A stretch of DNA of 8,222 bases from Ignavibacteria bacterium (lineage in GTDB: Bacteria > Bacteroidota > Ignavibacteria > Ignavibacteriales > Melioribacteraceae), in NCBI GenBank assembly GCA_011049495.1, contig DSBF01000228.1, positions 1-8,222 of the forward strand. Reading direction: 5' to 3'. The notes beneath the pieces are model-generated. The model did no database searches. It saw only the letters and a program-made list of their open reading frames with translations, and was not told the DNA's origin. Each line of letters begins with the position of its first letter. Position 1 is the first letter of the stretch. The translations under genes were made by a program, and so were the position numbers. Positions 1 to 6,519 of the stretch are shown one piece after another.

Positions 1-799
1 CCTCATACGCTTTATCCTCATAAGAATCAGAAAAAATTTCTGCTTTTTGTCCAAGCTTAACTTTCCCTAAATCCGTTTCTTGAATGTAAACAACAACCTC
101 AACGTCACTTTGATTAGAAACCTTTACTAATGAAGATTGCGGATTTAAAGTTTCGCCGATTTCAACGAAATTTTTAACTATTTGTCCGTTTATAGGAGAC
201 AAAACATAACAATCGTTCACTCGTTTTTGAAGAAGTTTTACATTTGCATCCGCGGCATTAAATGCGGAGATTGCTTGGTCTAACTCTTCCGGTCTGGCAA
301 AATTCTCAATTTTTTTGAGATTTTGTTTCGCTGAATTGAGCTGTGCTTCGGCAATCGTTAATCTTGTTTTTGCGTCATCGAATTGTTTCTTTGTAATTGA
401 CTGATTTTTGAATAGATTTTTCATCCGCTCAAAATCAGTTTTAGCAGAGACATAATTTGCTTCGGCTTGATTCAATCCTTCAGCGGCTTGGCTTTTATCT
501 TCGCTGCGGGCTCCCTTTTTAAGCATATCATATTTTGATTTTGCCAAATCTCGCTGAGCCTCGGCTTGATTTAATTGCAAAATATATGCTTCAGCATCAA
601 TTATAATAAGAGTATCTCCGGCAATGATTCTGTTTCCTTCTTCTTGAACGATTCTATCAACAGTTCCAGTCACTTGGGAACTTAAAATTATATTAGTAGT
701 TTCTACAGTTCCCGAAAGCTCGATTTTGTCTTTTTCACCGTTATTGCCGCAGCCCACCAATAGAACGATAATCGAAGTTAGTGCAAGTAATTTTTTTAT
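1..799 (-). CDS. HlyD/YbhG-family membrane-fusion lipoprotein, partial (C-terminus beyond left edge), non-standard start
   Basis: Periplasmic adaptor of an efflux system, linking an inner-membrane pump to an outer-membrane channel. About 266 residues are readable without a stop. Residues 1-17 form a lipoprotein signal (MKKLLALTSIIVLLVGC, lipobox LVGC, Cys17). Next come a first lipoyl half (about 28-70), a long Ala/Gln/Glu-rich coiled-coil hairpin (about 72-195) with paired motifs GARSE (about 96) and ARPEE (about 168) as in YbhG-like adaptors, a second lipoyl half starting VLSPINGQ (about 199), and the start of the beta-barrel domain. The frame has no ATG, GTG or TTG between its upstream stop and the lipobox. 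The first ATG is residue 92, past the signal peptide. I place the start at ATA (797-799), 8 nt after an AGG; ATT at 803-805 is the alternative. The frame begins 1 nt after the TetR stop, so the two genes are probably co-transcribed. Family call is confident; the start is uncertain. Confidence 0.85.
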   Translation of the reverse strand, partial: MKKLLALTSIIVLLVGCGNNGEKDKIELSGTVETTNIILSSQVTGTVDRIVQEEGNRIIAGDTLIIIDAEAYILQLNQAEAQRDLAKSKYDMLKKGARSEDKSQAAEGLNQAEANYVSAKTDFERMKNLFKNQSITKKQFDDAKTRLTIAEAQLNSAKQNLKKIENFARPEELDQAISAFNAADANVKLLQKRVNDCYVLSPINGQIVKNFVEIGETLNPQSSLVKVSNQSDVEVVVYIQETDLGKVKLGQKAEIFSDSYEDKAYE

Positions 800-800
800 A

Positions 801-1412
801 TTAATTACCTGATTTGTATTGTTTAAATACTTTTCTGCCTTTTTTGGTGGAAATACCGGAAAAAATTATCTCCAAGGTTAGTTCACCTGCTTCATGAAGA
901 GAAATATTGTTGTGTAGGACAAAATTTGGGTTTACTACCCCCTGGATTGCCGATATTAAGACGCCCATTATAATTGTGTTGGGGTAATCAATAATCAACC
1001 CCTCGGTTTTTCCTTGTTCGACTAACAGTATCATGTTTTTCTGCATAATTTTTTCCCTAAAGTCTTCCACTTCGCGCCAAACGTCCGGGGCATAAAATTG
1101 CAGATCACTTAACCAACTATTTGAAATTGCTGCAATTCTATTTGAAAACAATTTGCTGATTTTGTAAAGCTTTATCATTGTATAGCCGCTACCGTTAATA
1201 ATGGCTTCAATCTGTGCCGATAAATCGTTTCTAATTCTAACGAAAACCGCTCTTACCAGCTCATCTTTGCTTGAAAAGTGTTTGTAGATAGTCTTTTTGC
1301 TTATTCGGAGTTCTTTGGCAATATCATCCATTGTGGTTTTGTGGAAACCATAATGCATAAAATGAGTTTCACAAAACTCAAGGATCTTTAGATTTTCAGA
1401 TAATTCTTTCAT
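801..1412 (-). CDS. TetR/AcrR-family transcriptional regulator
   Basis: DNA-binding repressor of 203 residues, normal length for TetR. The N-terminal domain (about 5-55) has the helix-turn-helix TTMDDIAKELRISKKTIYKHF and the following SSKDELV, both typical of the family. The C-terminal ligand-binding and dimerisation domain is variable, so the inducer cannot be read. The ATG at 1410-1412 has no clear Shine-Dalgarno sequence and is preceded directly by GGTTTCCA, itself one of the repeated half-sites upstream. The adaptor gene begins 1 nt after this stop codon, so the likely role is to repress its own operon and relieve repression when an exported toxic compound is present. This TetR-HlyD order matches known TetR-HlyD-ABC exporter loci such as CecR (YbiH)-YbhG; that parallel is family knowledge and the role here is inference. 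Confidence 0.93.
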   Translation of the reverse strand: MKELSENLKILEFCETHFMHYGFHKTTMDDIAKELRISKKTIYKHFSSKDELVRAVFVRIRNDLSAQIEAIINGSGYTMIKLYKISKLFSNRIAAISNSWLSDLQFYAPDVWREVEDFREKIMQKNMILLVEQGKTEGLIIDYPNTIIMGVLISAIQGVVNPNFVLHNNISLHEAGELTLEIIFSGISTKKGRKVFKQYKSGN

Positions 1413-1502
1413 TGGAAACCAAATTAGTTTTAGTAGTTTCTAAAATAGACTTTGGAAACCAAAATGTCAAGATATAGTTTTTTTGGTTTCTAATATGGTT
1501 TC
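1412..1502. promoter_or_regulatory. Cluster of five GGTTTC/GAAACC half-sites, probable TetR operator array
   Basis: On the plus strand the half-sites are GGAAACC (1414-1420), GTTTC (1436-1440), GGAAACC (1454-1460), GGTTTC (1485-1490) and GGTTTC (1497-1502). Two arrangements stand out. GTTTCTAAA (1436-1444) and TTTGGAAAC (1451-1459) form an inverted repeat with a 6-bp gap and one mismatch, covering the -10 box and half of the promoter spacer. GAAACCAAAA (1455-1464) and TTTTGGTTTC (1481-1490) form a perfect 10-bp inverted repeat with a 16-bp gap that includes the -35 box. TTGGAAACCAA occurs twice (1412-1422, 1452-1462), each with TTGG/CCAA arms. The position over the promoter of a TetR gene makes autoregulation the simplest reading. 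Confidence 0.65.
1442..1470 (-). promoter_or_regulatory. Sigma70-type promoter of the TetR-HlyD operon
   Basis: Read on the minus strand, an exact -35 TTGACA (1465-1470) is followed after 17 bp by TATTTT (1442-1447). Transcription would start near 1435, giving a leader of about 20-25 nt before the TetR ATG. The 17-bp spacer contains a GGTTTCC half-site and another half-site follows the -10 box, so bound repressor would block polymerase. The motif is seen directly; function is inferred. Confidence 0.7.
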
Positions 1503-1523
1503 TCGGTGAGTAAAACGAAGAAA

Positions 1524-2120
1524 TTATGGTTTTAGTCCAACATATCGAACAACTTCAGCTTGTCCGTGATGATGAGAACTTTCATTTAGCTCGATAGTCT
1601 CTTTTGAAAACGAGACTATATTTAAATCGCTAAAATCAGTGAAGATATCCTCAAGAGAGTATAATAAATCTAAATCTTTTGGTCCGCCGGAGGAATTGTT
1701 GATTTGTTCTTTTTCATAAGATTCAAGAATAACAACTCCCCCGCTTTTCATTGAATTAACAACTTTTCTATGAATATCTTCGCGTAATTCAGGATTCATG
1801 TGGAGAAAAATTAATCCAACAGCATCATAGTAATTTTCTTTTGGGTTATAAACGGAAAGATCATTAATGATATAATTAATTTTTACATTGAATTCACTTG
1901 ATAATTTTTCTGCTTTCTCTTTTCCCTTTTCACTCCAATCAACGGCATCAACCTCCCAGCCAAGTTTTGCAGCGTATACACCATTGCGTCCTTCTCCTTC
2001 GCCAGGTAGCAAAAGTTTACCGGGAGAAAGTTTTTCAATTTCACAACTGAAAAATAAATTTGGCTTTTTACCGTAAATAAACTCATTATTAGCAAAACGC
2101 TTGTTCCACACTTCTTTCAT
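1524..2120 (-). CDS. Class I SAM-dependent methyltransferase (TehB/thiopurine-methyltransferase-like)
   Basis: Probable small-molecule methyltransferase, cytoplasmic, 198 residues. It opens with WNKRF...FIYGKKPN, usual for this compact group. Motif I, the SAM-binding loop, is LLLPGEGEGRNGVYAA (about 36-51). An acidic strand end AVDWS follows (about 59-63), then NDLSVY (about 86-91), the motif IV-like region YDAVGLIFLHM, and SGGVVILESYE, the usual post-motif strand. The C-terminal stretch contains SSHHHGQAEVVRYVG. The substrate cannot be read; tellurite/selenite or thiol/thiopurine-type methylation is known in related families but is only a possibility here. The ATG at 2118-2120 has a good ribosome site, AAGGA 5 nt upstream. 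The downstream TetR gene has its own promoter in the 111-bp gap, so the two are probably separate units. Confidence 0.88.
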   Translation of the reverse strand: MKEVWNKRFANNEFIYGKKPNLFFSCEIEKLSPGKLLLPGEGEGRNGVYAAKLGWEVDAVDWSEKGKEKAEKLSSEFNVKINYIINDLSVYNPKENYYDAVGLIFLHMNPELREDIHRKVVNSMKSGGVVILESYEKEQINNSSGGPKDLDLLYSLEDIFTDFSDLNIVSFSKETIELNESSHHHGQAEVVRYVGLKP

Positions 2121-2418
2121 TTAAGTCCTTAGGCAAGAATGATAAGTTCATTTAAAGGTCATTGCGAAGTTAACTCGAAAAACAAAAATAAAGAAACAAG
2201 ATTAGCAAAAATAATTCTTCAGTAAATTTATAATGATGCAATACGAATCTACCTCTGTGACGACAATCAAGATTTCATTCAATTAATAAACTGTTCTTTG
2301 AAACACAAAAGAAAAACATTACATTTACAATTCAAAATCAGAGAGAAACCACACATAATAATGGGATATTGGGGGTTAGTATCCGAATAGTGTCTGCAAT
2401 AATATAAGGAGAAATCAA
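2121..2418. other. AT-rich intergenic region between divergent genes
   Basis: These 298 bp separate the methyltransferase (leftward) from the propeller gene (rightward). On the minus strand two TATTTTTG boxes (plus-strand CAAAAATA at 2183-2190 and 2206-2213) fit the Bacteroidota TAnnTTTG element and could serve the methyltransferase, but neither has a well-spaced TTTG partner and the region is AT-rich. On the plus side is the promoter candidate listed at 2297-2327. I see no coding sequence, RNA gene or strong hairpin. Confidence 0.5.
2297..2327 (+). promoter_or_regulatory. Candidate Bacteroidota-type promoter for the propeller gene
   Basis: TTTG (2297-2300) is followed after 19 bp by TACATTTA (2320-2327), close to the known -33 TTTG / -7 TAnnTTTG pattern of Bacteroidota. 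The leader would be about 85 nt, ending in AAGGAG 7 nt before the ATG at 2419. The match is plausible but the DNA is AT-rich, so chance matches are likely. Confidence 0.4.
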
Positions 2419-3255
2419 ATGAAATATGTTTTACTAACATTAGCTGTTTTTCTTTTGAATCTTACCGCACAGACAGACCAGTGGATTAAACTTAATACTG
2501 GTTTAGGTAATGAAGAATTAATGGGGGTTCAAATTCTTGACAATAACAACATAGTTGCAGTTGGCAACGATGGAGTTATTATTAAATCTTCTGATGGTGG
2601 TGCAACTTGGGCTACGGTTCACAACAATCCCGAAGTTGACTATTGGGGTGTCACATTTTCAGATACACATCATGGTTGGGCAGTTGGCTCTGACGGTGTG
2701 ATTGTTAAAACTAACGACGGCGGTAACACCTGGTCGGAGGGGTTTACAGCAGAGGGTTATTTTTTAACTGATGTCTTTTTTATAAATCAAAACAAAGGAT
2801 GGGCTTGCGATATTTTAGGGGGTGTTTATTTAACTAATAACGGAGGCGATACTTGGACAAGAGTTAATCTTGGGTTCGTTTATAATTTTTACAGTGTACA
2901 CTTTGTAAATGAAAATATTGGCTTCCTTGCGGGCTCAGATGAAAAAATTCTTAAAACTACGGATGGTGGAAATACTTGGAGCGAAAAATCCTCAATTAGT
3001 AACATGGGGCTTATTTTTTACGATATATATTTCTCTGATTTGAACAATGGCTGGGCAGTTGGTTTTGGCGGTTCTATTATTAGAACTACTGATGGTGGGG
3101 AGACTTGGCAATACATTTTTGAAAGCCAAGGAAATATGGCATTGAGTCTTTGGGGTGTTCATTTTGTGAATTCAACCATCGGATATGTTGTAGGCTATAA
3201 CGGGAATATTAAAAAATCAATCGAGGCGGTCAGACTTGGAACGATATGGAGGTAG
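2419..3255 (+). CDS. YCF48/BNR-like beta-propeller protein, N-terminal part of a frameshifted gene
   Basis: Predicted secreted protein: signal peptide at residues 1-18 (MKYVLLTLAVFLLNLTAQ), then propeller repeats of 41-44 residues, each ending in the (D/N)GGxTW turn typical of BNR/Ycf48-like blades. These turns fall at residues 59-64, 100-105, 141-146, 182-187 and 225-230. Each is preceded by a GWAVG/GFLAG strand and an 'IIKSS'-type strand. A sixth turn is split: the frame reads to Ile268 and 'GA', then drifts into EAVRLGTIWR and stops, while the next frame from 3225 continues GGQTWNDMEVDY. One missing base between 3224 and 3225 (GAT of Asp reduced to GA) explains this. Repaired, the gene spans 2419-3665 and encodes about 415 residues with the T9SS tail in the next entry. 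Ribosome site AAGGAG, 7 nt spacing. Ycf48-type propellers are often binding or assembly factors; the partner here is unknown. Confidence 0.88.
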   Translation: MKYVLLTLAVFLLNLTAQTDQWIKLNTGLGNEELMGVQILDNNNIVAVGNDGVIIKSSDGGATWATVHNNPEVDYWGVTFSDTHHGWAVGSDGVIVKTNDGGNTWSEGFTAEGYFLTDVFFINQNKGWACDILGGVYLTNNGGDTWTRVNLGFVYNFYSVHFVNENIGFLAGSDEKILKTTDGGNTWSEKSSISNMGLIFYDIYFSDLNNGWAVGFGGSIIRTTDGGETWQYIFESQGNMALSLWGVHFVNSTIGYVVGYNGNIKKSIEAVRLGTIWR

Positions 3256-3665
3256 ATTACTCAAATCATTTGATTGCTGTTGATTTTACAACAGACGGAA
3301 CAGTCGGTGTAGCCGTTGGACAAATGGGTATTGCTTTGAAACATGAAACATCGCCGGTATCTGTAAACGAAAACGAAACAATACAAAATGAATTTGTACT
3401 CTATCAGAACTATCCCAATCCATTTAATCCGACAACGAAAATAAAATTTGTTGTCCCCTCAAACATCACCAATAAAACATCAAATACAAAATTGATCGTT
3501 TATGATATTTTAGGTAAAGAAATGGCAACATTAATAAACGAACACAAATTACCTGGTATCTACGAAGTTGAATTTAATGCCTCGGAATTAGCTAGCGGGG
3601 TATACTTATATAAGCTTGAACATGGAGAATTTTCTCAAATAAGAAAGCTAATGCTGCTTAGATAG
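3246..3665 (+). CDS. C-terminal part of the same propeller protein: last blade and T9SS type A sorting domain
   Basis: This frame continues the preceding gene. It is open in register from 3225 (GGQTWND) with its first ATG at 3246. The first 30 residues complete a blade (HLIAVDF...GVAVGQMGIAL). After a linker, residues from about 50 to 139 form a type IX secretion C-terminal sorting domain: YQNYPNPFNPTTKIKF, then LIVYDILGKEMATLINE, YEVEFNASELASGVYLYKL, and a terminal KLMLLR. In family knowledge this tail directs export through the outer membrane and is cleaved there, leaving the propeller on or outside the cell. Read alone it has no signal peptide and no nearby ribosome site, so as sequenced it would be neither exported nor well translated. 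If the frameshift is real the gene is a pseudogene; if it is an error, this is one intact T9SS cargo of about 415 residues. Confidence 0.88.
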   Translation: MEVDYSNHLIAVDFTTDGTVGVAVGQMGIALKHETSPVSVNENETIQNEFVLYQNYPNPFNPTTKIKFVVPSNITNKTSNTKLIVYDILGKEMATLINEHKLPGIYEVEFNASELASGVYLYKLEHGEFSQIRKLMLLR

Positions 3666-3694
3666 AAAACATCATGGCTGTCAAAAGAAATTAT

Positions 3695-3718
3695 TTTTCA
3701 ATCTGAAAATGTTTTTTT
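3695..3718 (+). terminator. Possible weak intrinsic terminator after the propeller gene
   Basis: TTTTCA (3695-3700) and TGAAAA (3704-3709) form a 6-bp stem with a 3-nt loop, followed by seven T (3712-3718). It lies about 30 bp after the stop codon, at a convergent boundary, as expected of a terminator, but the stem is AT-rich and weak. The same stretch could also form a TCTGAAA/TTTCAGA pairing (3702-3708, 3740-3746). Confidence 0.35.
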
Positions 3719-3772
3719 GTGCTCAACGATTTACTAAGATTTCAGAGCAATTTTCTTAAGGCAGCCAATTAA

Positions 3773-4228
3773 CTATTCTCCTTCTTTCCTATTAGCCTTT
3801 ACGCTTATCTTATGTAACGATGCACCCGAATCTTTCAAATAAGCAATTGAAAAATCAACACCGGGTTTGTGGAGTTTAAAATGAGATGTTGACAAAGTAT
3901 CGGATGAAAAACCATCTTCAATTGCACTTTGAACAACTTTGTTTAATAATTTCGTTGATTCTGTTTCTCCGGAATAGAAAAGATTTGCCTCTGCTTGAAA
4001 AACAGATTTTTCATCGGATACAAACACCATACTATTTTGATTCTTTTTGTAGAACATGCAAACCATGCTCGGATTACTATCATCGGTATGAGCAGGTTTT
4101 CCATAGGTGTTTACAACTTGTGATTTGGATTTGCCTATCATTTTGTAAACATAAGCATCTTGAGCCAGCAGAACATTTTGTAAAACCACTAAAGCAACGA
4201 CAAGCATAATTATTCTTTTTGTTTTCAT
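3773..4228 (-). CDS. Small secreted protein of unknown function
   Basis: 151 residues, not recognised with confidence. Residues 1-22 form a clear signal peptide (basic KTKR, hydrophobic core IIMLVVALVVLQNVLLA), with cleavage likely just before QDA. The mature protein would be about 129 residues with no further membrane segment. Residues 29-47 (KMIGKSKSQVVNTYGKPAH) resemble the 'GxSKxxVxxxxGxP' helix of BamE/SmpA-type folds, and the strand MVCMFYKK follows; this is a weak similarity. One Cys remains (C57) and there is no lipobox. The ATG at 4226-4228 follows GAGGGTGAGGT, a usable ribosome site. It is convergent with the propeller gene and faces away from the PAP2 gene, so it is probably transcribed alone. 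A periplasmic or extracellular location is the only functional inference I would make. Confidence 0.75.
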   Translation of the reverse strand: MKTKRIIMLVVALVVLQNVLLAQDAYVYKMIGKSKSQVVNTYGKPAHTDDSNPSMVCMFYKKNQNSMVFVSDEKSVFQAEANLFYSGETESTKLLNKVVQSAIEDGFSSDTLSTSHFKLHKPGVDFSIAYLKDSGASLHKISVKANRKEGE

Positions 4229-4571
4229 ACCTCACCCTCAATTTATTTTCAGAGAGTTTGAAATAGAGAATTTATTAAAATAATTGAAAAAAAAGTCGCT
4301 GTTTGCGAATCCGGTAGTTTTTCAAAATTTGATGCAAAGGTTATTATTCTGGGTATGAACTGGGAAGTTGAAGTTCGATCCGAACAGATTATTTTAATTT
4401 TGCTCGTGATCATAATTAACTGACAATACCGAGTATAGTATTGTATTTCTCCCTGTAAACTTAATCAAAAAGAAAATGAGTTTACATACGAAACGGTTTA
4501 TAAGTCCGAGTTCTTTCCACATCTCTCCCGAACCTTTCTTATCTTTGCCAAGATTAATTCTTCTTTGAATA
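4229..4571. other. Intergenic region between divergent genes, with possible PAP2 promoter element
   Basis: This 343-bp stretch separates the small secreted protein (leftward) from the PAP2 gene (rightward). I see no RNA gene or strong hairpin. TATCTTTG at 4540-4547 matches the Bacteroidota -7 element TAnnTTTG and lies 24 bp before the PAP2 ATG, but no TTTG stands at the usual distance upstream. A plus-strand frame is open from about 4270 to 4423 but has no plausible start or recognisable protein, so I do not call it. Confidence 0.5.
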
Positions 4572-5267
4572 ATGTTAATAGACAAACTTCGTTTACAAAT
4601 AAAAAAATATTTTCCGCGAGAGATTTCCTTCCTTTTTATTTTATTGGGAATGATTCTTTTGTTATTCTTGTTTGTTGAAATTGCGGATGCCGTAACAGAG
4701 GGAAAGACTGCTTCGATAGATAATCAAATTCTATTACTCTTCAGAGATGTAGATAACTCGGAAAATCCCATCGGCAATGAAAGATTTTCTTATATAGTTA
4801 GAGATATTACCTCACTCGGAAGTTCAACGATACTAACAATTATTGTTCTTTTAGTTGTCTTGTTTTTGTTGCTCAAGAAAGAATACCGGTCAATTATCTA
4901 TGTGCTTACTGCTTCGGTGGGCGGAGGAATTCTTGTTCAAGTATTAAAATTTATTTTCTCAAGAGAAAGACCGGATACCGCAATTTATTTAGCATCAGAA
5001 TTAACCATGAGCTTTCCGAGCGGTCATTCCGCAATGTCTGCGGTTGTTTATCTCTCTCTTGCAGTTTTGATTTCCCGAATCGAAAACTCAAGAAAGAGTA
5101 GAATATTTATCATAACCGCTGCGCTAATTATTTCGTTTATGGTTGGATTAAGCAGAATCTATCTTGGCGTACATTATCCAACCGATGTTTTAGCCGGGTG
5201 GATGATCGGGCTTTTTTGGGCTTTGTTTTGCTGGTTTATTGCAGCATCAATTGAAAAGAGAAATTGA
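4572..5267 (+). CDS. PAP2-family (type 2 phosphatidic acid phosphatase) membrane phosphatase
   Basis: Integral membrane phosphohydrolase that removes phosphate from lipid phosphates or lipid pyrophosphates. All three family signatures are present: K126-x6-R133-P134 (KFIFSRERP), P149-S-G-H152 (PSGHSAMS) and S194-R195-x5-H201-x3-D205 (SRIYLGVHYPTD). His152 is the expected acid/base, and His201 the expected nucleophile with Asp205 as its relay. About six membrane segments can be read (near 19-38, 84-102, 108-126, 154-169, 177-193, 208-226), with a hydrophilic outer loop between the first two. Its 231 residues suit PgpB/YbjG/BcrC-like enzymes; undecaprenyl pyrophosphate, phosphatidylglycerophosphate and lipid A are all possible substrates and cannot be separated by eye. 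The ATG follows an AT-rich leader without a Shine-Dalgarno sequence. A metallophosphoesterase gene follows after 51 bp on the same strand, probably in the same transcript. Confidence 0.93.
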   Translation: MLIDKLRLQIKKYFPREISFLFILLGMILLLFLFVEIADAVTEGKTASIDNQILLLFRDVDNSENPIGNERFSYIVRDITSLGSSTILTIIVLLVVLFLLLKKEYRSIIYVLTASVGGGILVQVLKFIFSRERPDTAIYLASELTMSFPSGHSAMSAVVYLSLAVLISRIENSRKSRIFIITAALIISFMVGLSRIYLGVHYPTDVLAGWMIGLFWALFCWFIAASIEKRN

Positions 5268-5318
5268 ATTTATTTTTCATCTACTGTGTTTATCTAAATA
5301 ACAACAGCTAAGGAAAAA

Positions 5319-6476
5319 ATGAAGTTCTGGAATTTTTTAATATTCATCTCGATCGTATTATTGGTTTACGGCTCCGTTAATTATTACATTTTTCTCCGCG
5401 GTTTACAAGCCATACCGAAAGAGATAATTTTTCGAAATTATTATATAATCTTTTTTATACTAATCGCACTTACCTTTTGGGCGGGAAGAATTCTCGAAAA
5501 CTTTATGCTCAATTGGTTTACCGAAACGCTTGTTTGGATTGGATCGTTTTGGCTTGCGTTTATGCTGTATTTTTTCCTCTTCGCGGTGATTTTTGATTTG
5601 TTAAGATTACTGAATCATTTCTTCGGAATTTTCCCAGCTTTTATAACTGAGAATTATGTTAAAGCTAAATGGATTTCATTATTATCTATTATTGGAGTTG
5701 TAATAGCAATAGTAATTTATGGTCATATAAATTTTCTTAATCCCAGGATTCATAAATTTGAGATTACAATTCCGAAAAAAGACTCTCGACTATCTTCATT
5801 AAATATTGCAGTTGCCTCTGATCTTCATTTAGGTACTATCGTTGGGAAAAGAAGATTGGATGATTTTATTGAAAAAGTTAATTCTCTTAATGCAGATATT
5901 GTCTTACTCCCCGGGGACATTTTTGACGAAGATCTTGGTCCGATTATAAAAGACAATCTCGGAGATAGTTTAAAGTTGTTAAAATCTAAATACGGTGTCT
6001 ACGCAGTAACCGGTAATCATGAATTTATCGGTGGTGTTAATGCCGCAGTTGATTATATGGAAGATCACGGAGTAACCGTAATACGTGATACTGCAATATT
6101 AATTGACTCCGCTTTTTATTTGGTCGGAAGAGAAGATTTAAGCATAGATCGCTTTACTGATAATTATAGGAAAGAATTATCCGAAATAATAAGAACAGTA
6201 AATAAAGATTTACCTGTAATTCTTTTGGATCATCAACCACACAATCTTCAAATTGCAAGAGAAAATGGAATTGATTTGCAGCTTTCAGGACATACACATC
6301 ACGGGCAGTTGTGTCCATTAAATTATATCACTTCAATGATATATGAAATAAGCTGGGGATATAAGAAAATCGGGAACACTCATTATTATGTATCGAGCGG
6401 ATTTGCAGGATGGGGACCGCCGGTTAGAACCGGAAGCAGAACCGAGGTTGTAAATATTATTGTTAATTTCGAATAG
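5319..6476 (+). CDS. Membrane-anchored metallophosphoesterase (YkuE-like)
   Basis: 385-residue calcineurin-like phosphoesterase with an N-terminal membrane region. Hydrophobic segments near 4-26, 41-57, 72-95 and 118-137 suggest four membrane passes; the catalytic domain (about 160-385) follows. Metal ligands are all present: D168-x-H170 (SDLHLG), G199-D200 (LLPGD), G232-N233-H234-E235, H305 (LLDHQP) and G324-H325-x-H327 (SGHTHHGQ). A C-terminal SSGFAGWGPPVR stretch is typical of YkuE-like proteins. Related enzymes hydrolyse lipid-linked pyrophosphates (for example UDP-diacylglucosamine in the LpxG group) or cell-wall-associated phosphodiesters; the substrate here is unknown. The ribosome site AAGGA is placed correctly before the ATG at 5319-5321. 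Adjacency to the PAP2 phosphatase suggests shared work on envelope lipid intermediates; this is inference. Confidence 0.92.
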   Translation: MKFWNFLIFISIVLLVYGSVNYYIFLRGLQAIPKEIIFRNYYIIFFILIALTFWAGRILENFMLNWFTETLVWIGSFWLAFMLYFFLFAVIFDLLRLLNHFFGIFPAFITENYVKAKWISLLSIIGVVIAIVIYGHINFLNPRIHKFEITIPKKDSRLSSLNIAVASDLHLGTIVGKRRLDDFIEKVNSLNADIVLLPGDIFDEDLGPIIKDNLGDSLKLLKSKYGVYAVTGNHEFIGGVNAAVDYMEDHGVTVIRDTAILIDSAFYLVGREDLSIDRFTDNYRKELSEIIRTVNKDLPVILLDHQPHNLQIARENGIDLQLSGHTHHGQLCPLNYITSMIYEISWGYKKIGNTHYYVSSGFAGWGPPVRTGSRTEVVNIIVNFE

Positions 6477-6519
6477 CATTTTTTAGCATTTGTAATAATC
6501 AAAAAAGTTTTTAGTTCTT

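Noticed and set aside
1594..1619. ATAGTCTC/GAGACTAT perfect 8-bp inverted repeat with a 10-nt loop
   Set aside because: It lies inside the methyltransferase coding region and has no T-run, so there is no reason to call it a terminator or operator.
1888..2076. A plus-strand frame opposite the methyltransferase gene, and a second minus-strand frame in the same place
   Set aside because: Both lie inside a well-supported gene with clear SAM-binding motifs and show no family features.
3675..3768. TGGCTGTC and GGCAGCCA, a near inverted repeat on either side of the convergent gap
   Set aside because: The arms are about 80 bp apart with one mismatch; no evidence for an element end or target duplication.
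3886..4209. A 107-codon plus-strand frame opposite the small secreted protein
   Set aside because: It has no signal peptide or domain features, and the opposite strand has a signal peptide and a ribosome site.
4270..4423. A plus-strand frame of about 50 codons in the intergenic region
   Set aside because: It has no ATG, GTG or TTG near its beginning and no recognisable motif; the length is compatible with chance.
4394..4585. A 63-codon minus-strand frame starting with TTG, overlapping the PAP2 start
   Set aside because: It has no ribosome site and no recognisable protein, and it overlaps a real gene start and its promoter region.
6473..6491. Direct repeat of TAGCATTT after the metallophosphoesterase stop
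   Set aside because: Only two copies, AT-rich and short; a chance repeat is likely.
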